Of a stretch of DNA of 64,000 bases, positions 58,172 to 64,000 are shown one piece after another. How positions within the stretch are numbered: the stretch's first letter is position 1; every line of letters starts with the position of its first letter. The DNA is taken from positions 62,001-126,000 of the forward strand of contig NZ_VEXQ01000002.1 of assembly GCF_006376615.1 (NCBI RefSeq). Reading direction: 5' to 3'. A program made the position numbers and the translations under genes. Under the pieces are notes generated by a model that saw only the letters and a program-made list of their open reading frames with translations, was not told the DNA's origin and searched no databases. Origin of the DNA: Buttiauxella sp. B2. GTDB lineage: Bacteria > Pseudomonadota > Gammaproteobacteria > Enterobacterales > Enterobacteriaceae.

Positions 58172-59158
58172 TTAGATTTCGTTGGTTGCTGCGATATGTG
58201 CGTTCACGTCAACTGGCATTCCGGAACGATGTTTCATGGCTTGCTCCATTATGGATGCATCCGTTTCCGGTGCGGCCTGGAACTGCTTCATTTGTTCGGT
58301 GAGCACAATTGGCAGCACTTTCGGGTCGTCATTAATATCTTTAGACAGTGGCTGATGTACTTCAACTAAGCGCGTGCCGTCTGGCTCCACCGAGGTTTTA
58401 ATGGCGGTGTTGATGATGCGCACAGGTGTGCCCACTGGCATATCTTTATACAAAGCTTTGATGTCGTCATCGCGCAGGCGAATACAACCAGAGCTCACGC
58501 GCATGCCAATGCCAAAGTCCGCATTGGTACCGTGAAGCAAGTAAACGCCGCCAAAGGCTGCAAGACGAATCGCATGGTGGCCCATAGGGTTATCTGGTCC
58601 TGCCGGGACAACGACAGGAAGTTTGACGCCATTAGCCAGGTAACGAGCACGAATATTGGCTGTTGGTGTCCATGTCGGGTTGGCGCGTTTATCTGAAACA
58701 GTGGTCACCATTGTTGGCGTCACCGTATCGCCACCGAGTTGACCAATGCCAATTGGGTAGACCGTTACACTGTTCTGTCCTTTGGGATAGTAATACACGC
58801 GCAGTTCGGCAAGATTCAGTACCAGACCTTCGCGTGGCGCATCCGGCAGCAACATTTGGCGCGGAATCGTCAGCACACTCCCCGCACGTGGAACATAAGG
58901 ATCAACACCTGGGTTTGCCTGTAACAAAGCGAGGAAGCCGACATTATATTTTTTGGCAATAGCCTCAAGTGAGCCTCCGTCATTTTGTACCACATGGAAA
59001 AAATTCTGGCCGATCAGACGGCTGCCTTCAGCTGGCAGAGGATATGAATTGGCGTTCGCGGCAAAAGAGGTGAGTGTTGCGCTAACCAGCATAATCGACG
59101 CCAGCCAGCGTACGGCGCGAGCCTTGTGAGATGATAAAACGCTCAAAGAGGTAACCAC
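58172..59158 (-). CDS. ldtC: L,D-transpeptidase LdtC (YcfS)
   Basis: This 328-residue protein matches E. coli LdtC (320). A signal peptide (to about residue 37, FAANANS) is followed by a LysM-like segment (FHVVQNDGGSLEAIAKKYNVGF). The YkuD catalytic domain has HGTNADFGIGMRVSSGCIRLRDD, where the Cys is the nucleophile. It attaches Braun lipoprotein to peptidoglycan in the periplasm. A longer N-terminus than E. coli explains the extra length. Confidence 0.93.
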   Translation of the reverse strand: MVTSLSVLSSHKARAVRWLASIMLVSATLTSFAANANSYPLPAEGSRLIGQNFFHVVQNDGGSLEAIAKKYNVGFLALLQANPGVDPYVPRAGSVLTIPRQMLLPDAPREGLVLNLAELRVYYYPKGQNSVTVYPIGIGQLGGDTVTPTMVTTVSDKRANPTWTPTANIRARYLANGVKLPVVVPAGPDNPMGHHAIRLAAFGGVYLLHGTNADFGIGMRVSSGCIRLRDDDIKALYKDMPVGTPVRIINTAIKTSVEPDGTRLVEVHQPLSKDINDDPKVLPIVLTEQMKQFQAAPETDASIMEQAMKHRSGMPVDVNAHIAATNEI

Positions 59159-59304
59159 GGTAAACCCTATAATAATTAATGTTATAAAAAAGTTAATCCA
59201 TGATTATGGCAGGCGAGGGTGTCGGGAAACCCTGGTGAAATGAAATGATGTGTAAAGGTTTAGAAAATCGTGCCCAAGCGATGGACTAAGGCACGATGAG
59301 TTGA

Positions 59305-62300
59305 TTAAGCCGCGGCGTTCTGTGCTAGCTGGTGCATAAAGTTACGCACCCATTCCATACGGACTTTGCGGTCGGCGAGATCTTCAATGAATTTGAGTCG
59401 TGTCGGCCCATCAAGGCGGTAATGCTGGGGTTGTTTTTGCAATAAACCAATCAGCCAAACCGGATTGACATGGTTCTTCTCAGCAAACTCAATGACTCCG
59501 CCTTTATCGTTACCTTCAATTTTACGCACGCCGAGTTTCTGAGCTTGCTGACGCAATGCAGCAATATCTAGCAGATTACGTGCGGCATCCGGCAGCAAAC
59601 CGAAGCGGTCGATCAATTCTACTTTCAGCTCATCAAGCTCATGAGCGGTTTTTGCACTGGCGATGCGCTTATAGAATGACAGGCGAGTGTTCACGTCTGG
59701 AATGTAATCATCCGGCAGCAGGGCAGGCATACGCAGTTCGACTTCGGTCTGGCTGCTGGTCAAATCTTCAAGCGACGGCTCACGGCCTTCTTTGAGTGCA
59801 TCAACGGCGTTTTCCAGCAACTCCATATACAACGAGAAGCCAATGGTTTCCATTGAGCCGCTCTGGCCTTCACCGAGTAACTCACCAGCACCTCGAATTT
59901 CCAGGTCGTGCGTCGCCAGAGCAAAGCCTGCGCCCAAATCTTCAAGAGACGCGATAGCTTCCAGGCGTTTTTGCGCATCCGTAGTCATTGCTTTTGGATG
60001 CGGCGTTAATAGCCACGCATACGCCTGATGGTGCGAACGTCCAACGCGCCCACGCAACTGGTGTAACTGCGCGAGGCCAAAATGGTCTGCACGTTCGATG
60101 ATAATGGTATTGGCTGTTGGAATATCGATACCGGTTTCGATAATCGTTGTGCACACCAGCACGTTAAAACGCTGGTGGTGGAAATCATTCATCACCCGTT
60201 CTAATTCGCGCTCACGCATTTGACCATGGCCTATGGCGATGCGTGCTTCTGGCACGAGTTCAGCAAGACGGTCAGCCGCTTTCTGAATATTTTCTACATC
60301 GTTGAAAAGATAGTAAACCTGTCCACCACGCAACACTTCACGAAGAATCGCTTCGCGAACCACTAAGCTGTCGTATTCACGTACAAAGGTTTTTACCGCC
60401 AAACGGCGTGCCGGAGGTGTGGCGATAATCGACAAATCGCGCATCCCGCTCATGGCCATATTCAGCGTACGTGGGATTGGTGTTGCAGTAAGCGTCAGAA
60501 TATCGACATCGGCGCGCATTGCCTTGATGCGTTCTTTATGGCGCACGCCAAAGCGATGTTCTTCATCGACAATCAGTAGGCCGAGATCTTTCATCTTTAC
60601 ATCATCTTGCAGCAGCTTATGGGTGCCGATAAGAATGTCGACTTTCCCTTCCCGCGCTTCTTCAAGAATTTGTGCTTGTTCTTTGGCGGTGCGAAAACGT
60701 GACAGCATTTCGATGCGCACCGGCCAGTTGGCGAATCGATCGCGGAAGTTATCCAGATGCTGTTGGGCAAGCAGGGTGGTTGGCACCAGAACCGCCACCT
60801 GCTTATTGTTTTCCACAGCAAGGAATGCAGCACGCATCGCAACTTCGGTTTTACCAAAGCCCACGTCGCCACAGACCAGGCGGTCCATCGCCAACGGCTG
60901 GCACATGTCGCTTAATACGGCGTTAATGGCCTGAGCCTGATCTGGCGTGGTTTCAAACGGGAAGGTGTCGCAGAACATTTGATATTGTTCGCGATCTTGT
61001 TTAAACGCGAAACCTGTTTTAGCGGCACGTTGCGCGTAAATATCCAGTAATTCTGCGGCGACATCGCGCACTTTCTCCGCTGCTTTCTGGCGTGCGCGCG
61101 ACCAGGCATCACTACCGAGTTTATGCAGTGGCGCATTTTCTTCGGCACCGCCCGCATAACGGCTAATTAAATGCAGTGATGAAACGGGCACGTACAGTTT
61201 GGCGTCGCCAGCGTACGTCAGCATCAGGTATTCAGCGGTAATGCCACCGGCTTCAAGGGTGGTTAAACCCGCATAACGACCAACGCCATGTTCGAGATGT
61301 ACTACCGGTTGCCCGGTATGCAGCTCGGCCAGGTTGCGAATCAGCGTGTCCGGGTTAATCGTGCGGCGGCTATCCTGGCGGCGACGGCTAACGCGCTCAC
61401 CCAGCAGGTCGCTTTCGCAGATTAGCGCCCGGTTGCGCAGGGTATCGATGAAACCGTGCTCGCTTGAACCCAGCATCAGATAGCGGCCATTATCCACCGC
61501 TTCATCAAGACGATAGATACGCTTCGGTGCGACTTTGATTCGTGCCAGCAACTCACCAAGCGCTTCACGGCGGCCTTCACTCTCTACAGAAAACACCACT
61601 GGGCCTGCGAAAGATTCGAGGAATTTCCGCAAGCTATCGAGCGGTGCTTTTTGTTGTGCCTGGACTGCAAGATCTGGCAACGGGCGATAACCCAGATTGG
61701 TGAATGCGGCTTTGTCGGCCAGCGTTTCAGTTTTGAGCTGAATACGCGGCCAGGTTTTGAGTTCGCTGAACAGCTCGTCTACGCGCAGCCACAGGCTTTC
61801 CGGCGGCAGTAGTGGGCGCATTGGGTCAACGCCACGATTTTCGAAACGGGCAAATGTATCCTGCCAGAAGCGTTCGGCGCTGGATTCGATGTCGCCGGTA
61901 TTCACCAGCAAGGTGTTTTTCGGGAAATAACTAAACAGCGCGGGCAACGGCTCGCTGAAAAACAGCGGCTGCCAATATTCAATCCCGGCAGGGAGCATGC
62001 CTTTACTGACTTGTTGATAGATGTGCTCGGGTTCGCGTTTTACATCAAACTTGTCGCGCCACTGGCTGCGGAACAGTTCAATGGCGGTTTTATCGGTCGG
62101 GAATTCATGAGCTGGTAACAAGTTGATGGCATCAACTTCTTCAAGCGTGCGCTGAGTGTCAACGTCAAACACGCGCAGGCTGTCGATTTCATCATCGAAA
62201 AAGTCGATACGATAAGGTTGGTCGCTGCCCATCGGATACAAATCGAGCAATGCGCCACGGGTCGCAAATTCACCGTGCTCCATTACCTGATCGACACTGC

Positions 62301-62751
62301 GATAACCGGCCTGTTCTAACTGGCTGCGCAGATTATCGCGCGACAAACGTTGGCCTTTTTTCATCACCAGCGCGTGGCCGTGTAAATAGCTGTGCGGGCA
62401 AACGCGCTGCATCAGAGTATTGACCGGCAGGATCAGCACACCGCGCTGCATGGTTGGCAGTTGATAAAGCGTAGACAAGCGCGAGGAGATAATTTCCTGA
62501 TGCGGCGAGAAACTGTCGTAGGGCAGTGTTTCCCAGTCGGCGAGGTTCACCACAAGGCTTTCCGTAAACTGGCTAATTTCGTCATGCAGACGCAGAGCAT
62601 TTTGCATATCTGGGGCAATCAGCACCACCGGGCCATTATGGCGTTCGACGATTTCGGCAACCTCAGTTGCGCAGGCAGAACCGGTAAGTTCCCCAAGCTG
62701 GCGCTGATCACCAGCTTTTACAGGTAAGGAATAGCGATAATTTTCAGGCAT
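59305..62751 (-). CDS. mfd: Transcription-repair coupling factor Mfd
   Basis: This 1148-residue protein has the E. coli Mfd length. The N-terminal UvrB-like region is followed by the RNA-polymerase-interacting part. The translocase has Walker A GDVGFGKTEVAM, DEEH box (VDEEHRFG), TATPIPRTL, and a late QLRGRVGRS motif VI. The TRG and C-terminal UvrA-masking domains complete it. It removes stalled RNA polymerase and recruits UvrA. It is transcribed leftward from just after ycfT. Confidence 0.97.
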   Translation of the reverse strand: MPENYRYSLPVKAGDQRQLGELTGSACATEVAEIVERHNGPVVLIAPDMQNALRLHDEISQFTESLVVNLADWETLPYDSFSPHQEIISSRLSTLYQLPTMQRGVLILPVNTLMQRVCPHSYLHGHALVMKKGQRLSRDNLRSQLEQAGYRSVDQVMEHGEFATRGALLDLYPMGSDQPYRIDFFDDEIDSLRVFDVDTQRTLEEVDAINLLPAHEFPTDKTAIELFRSQWRDKFDVKREPEHIYQQVSKGMLPAGIEYWQPLFFSEPLPALFSYFPKNTLLVNTGDIESSAERFWQDTFARFENRGVDPMRPLLPPESLWLRVDELFSELKTWPRIQLKTETLADKAAFTNLGYRPLPDLAVQAQQKAPLDSLRKFLESFAGPVVFSVESEGRREALGELLARIKVAPKRIYRLDEAVDNGRYLMLGSSEHGFIDTLRNRALICESDLLGERVSRRRQDSRRTINPDTLIRNLAELHTGQPVVHLEHGVGRYAGLTTLEAGGITAEYLMLTYAGDAKLYVPVSSLHLISRYAGGAEENAPLHKLGSDAWSRARQKAAEKVRDVAAELLDIYAQRAAKTGFAFKQDREQYQMFCDTFPFETTPDQAQAINAVLSDMCQPLAMDRLVCGDVGFGKTEVAMRAAFLAVENNKQVAVLVPTTLLAQQHLDNFRDRFANWPVRIEMLSRFRTAKEQAQILEEAREGKVDILIGTHKLLQDDVKMKDLGLLIVDEEHRFGVRHKERIKAMRADVDILTLTATPIPRTLNMAMSGMRDLSIIATPPARRLAVKTFVREYDSLVVREAILREVLRGGQVYYLFNDVENIQKAADRLAELVPEARIAIGHGQMRERELERVMNDFHHQRFNVLVCTTIIETGIDIPTANTIIIERADHFGLAQLHQLRGRVGRSHHQAYAWLLTPHPKAMTTDAQKRLEAIASLEDLGAGFALATHDLEIRGAGELLGEGQSGSMETIGFSLYMELLENAVDALKEGREPSLEDLTSSQTEVELRMPALLPDDYIPDVNTRLSFYKRIASAKTAHELDELKVELIDRFGLLPDAARNLLDIAALRQQAQKLGVRKIEGNDKGGVIEFAEKNHVNPVWLIGLLQKQPQHYRLDGPTRLKFIEDLADRKVRMEWVRNFMHQLAQNAAA

Positions 62752-62790
62752 AGCGGCTGTCAGAATCTCTCAGGTTGCGCCGTTTATACC

Positions 62791-62827
62791 CCTTATCTTT
62801 CAAGCTGCAGGGGTGTTGGCTGCTTCA
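62791..62827. repeat. Possible remnant of an enterobacterial intergenic repeat
   Basis: The stretch around CTTTCAAGCTGCAGGGGTGT followed by TGGCTGC resembles the start of a widespread intergenic repeat of Enterobacterales that reads roughly TTCAAGTTGCAGGTGTGTTGG. Only one end is recognisable here. The identification is from memory of the motif, without a search. Confidence 0.35.
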
Positions 62828-62888
62828 CAAACGATGTTGTTTATTATCCGCGATCGTTTTGTATTAGCAACAGAATCGGCAACACCGT

Positions 62889-63962
62889 TTATCGAGCGTC
62901 CGTCGCTGTAACCATCCTGGCGGGCGGCGAGAAGAACATATCACCGCACAACGCACGGGATAATTTTCTGAACCCTAAACCGAATAGCGTACAAATCGCC
63001 AGGCTGGCAAATGGATAAACCATCAACACCACCAGAAGTAACTCGTCAGAAAGTTGGCCGTGATTGATTTGCCCAATCATAAACAAACTCAGCGCTTCAA
63101 TGATGATGCGGTGGGTGGTGTAAATCGCAATGGTGTTGGAGCCCACAATATTCAGGAAGGCGTCGCTACGGCTTTCACGCCAGCTATCGAGAAGATAAAA
63201 CAGTTTCATGATGACAAAAATCGACACCACGGAAATCAAGACCGGGACGTTTACCAGATATAACGCCACAGAGAGCAGGGCGGTGCCCGCACAAATTAGC
63301 GGATGCTTACGGACATCAAACGATTTCATGCTGCTCATTAGTTGCGGGCCAAACCACGCGCCAAGCCCGTAATAACACATATTACGTACCACGCTGTTCA
63401 TGCCCCACCATGGCAACGGCATAAAGCTGATGACCACATTTACCGCCAGCAACATCACGATAACCGGCACTTTGTATTGGCGCAGGCTTTTGAAAACCAG
63501 GAAATAAAGCACTAACGCATAGAGATACCAAAGGCTGGTGCTGGCCTTCGCCATGCTGGTGGAAAATTGCAGCAGGGTTTCCGAATACGCGGCATTAGAC
63601 GTTGGGTTACGCACCAGTTCTGGTGCCAGCCACTGGTTAATTAACGAGATACCCAGCCACTGCAAAATGCCCCACAACAGCAAGACATAAAAGATATTCC
63701 AGATGCGTTTATCAATGCAGTCACGCCATTTTACCGACTCAATGTAGCGAGTTATTAAAAAACCCGAGATAAAGAAAAACACTGGCATCCGAAACGGTGC
63801 CAGATAGAGATTCAGGTAAATCCAGCTTTTGGCGAGGTATTCTGGTAATCCGGCTGATAACTGGGTCAGATGCGGATAAAAAGTAATCACGGAGTGATAG
63901 ATAACGACGAGGCAGATGCACAATCCCTTGATATGGTTTATCCACAATTGTTTGTTTTTCAT
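62889..63962 (-). CDS. ycfT: Inner-membrane acyltransferase-3 family protein YcfT
   Basis: This 357-residue protein has the exact E. coli YcfT length, with LWINHIKGLCICLVVIYHSVITFYPHLT at the start. It has about ten hydrophobic segments typical of acyltransferase family 3, and the catalytic-type His in VIYHS. RMPVFFFISGFLI is the second signature. These enzymes transfer acetyl or succinyl groups to envelope glycans; no substrate is known for YcfT. It lies 137 bp before the mfd start, in the same direction. The remaining 38 bases to the right edge show no feature. Confidence 0.93.
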   Translation of the reverse strand: MKNKQLWINHIKGLCICLVVIYHSVITFYPHLTQLSAGLPEYLAKSWIYLNLYLAPFRMPVFFFISGFLITRYIESVKWRDCIDKRIWNIFYVLLLWGILQWLGISLINQWLAPELVRNPTSNAAYSETLLQFSTSMAKASTSLWYLYALVLYFLVFKSLRQYKVPVIVMLLAVNVVISFMPLPWWGMNSVVRNMCYYGLGAWFGPQLMSSMKSFDVRKHPLICAGTALLSVALYLVNVPVLISVVSIFVIMKLFYLLDSWRESRSDAFLNIVGSNTIAIYTTHRIIIEALSLFMIGQINHGQLSDELLLVVLMVYPFASLAICTLFGLGFRKLSRALCGDMFFSPPARMVTATDAR

Positions 63963-64000
63963 GCGATAGGAATATCTTCTGTTGGCTTGTATTTACCTTC

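Overview
The window is a chromosomal segment of an enteric gamma-proteobacterium (Enterobacteriaceae). Nearly every gene is a recognisable orthologue of an Escherichia coli gene, and most blocks keep the E. coli order (flgNMA / flgBCDEFGHIJKL / rne / rluC / maf / yceD-rpmF-plsX-fabHDG-acpP-fabF / pabC-mltG-tmk-holB-ycfH / ptsG / hinT-ycfL-lpoB-thiK-nagZ-ycfP / ndh / ycfJ / comR / bhsA / ldtC / mfd / ycfT). Protein lengths and sequences differ enough to exclude E. coli itself; the genus cannot be fixed by reading alone. No rRNA, tRNA, CRISPR array or intact insertion sequence was seen.

Region 1 (1-16,100) is a purine/urate catabolism cluster: ygfK (cut by the left edge), yqeC, yqeB, yqeA, hyuA, ygeY, ygeX, ygeW, the sigma-54 activator gene ygeV, and xdhC-xdhB-xdhA. 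In E. coli K-12 this cluster lies far from the flagellar genes; here it directly abuts flgN. Xanthine dehydrogenase would feed urate or xanthine into a reductive ring-opening route. Hydantoinase, M20 amidohydrolase, carbamoyltransferase and diaminopropionate ammonia-lyase would then open and strip the ring, and carbamate kinase would recover ATP. All three outward transcription units (ygfK, ygeW-X-Y-hyuA-yqeA, xdhABC) have a -24/-12 sigma-54 promoter close to the start codon. Each also has upstream copies of one shared 13-bp motif, WTCA-N3-TGATAA, which I propose is the YgeV enhancer site. This is the most interesting observation in the window.

Region 2 (16,100-27,700) is the flg cluster: flgA-flgM-flgN leftward and flgB to flgL rightward, with good FliA (sigma-28) promoters before flgM and flgK.

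Region 3 (27,700-45,650) is core housekeeping: RNase E, RluC, Maf, the fatty-acid synthesis operon, pabC to ycfH, and ptsG with conserved Mlc, CRP and SgrS target sequences. Region 4 (45,650-52,000) is hinT to ycfP, ndh with an FNR site, and ycfJ. The fhuE gene that E. coli K-12 has between ptsG and hinT is absent.

Region 5 (about 52,000-56,930) is an accessory insert between ycfJ and comR. It holds a decayed TetR-family remnant, a Gfo/Idh/MocA oxidoreductase, an IutA-type TonB-dependent siderophore receptor, and a divergently transcribed FAD ferric-siderophore reductase, with a Fur-like site between the last two and no siderophore synthesis genes. Region 6 (56,930-64,000) returns to the E. 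coli order: comR/bhsA with repeated TTAACGAYCG boxes and a perfect CRP core, then ldtC, mfd and ycfT.
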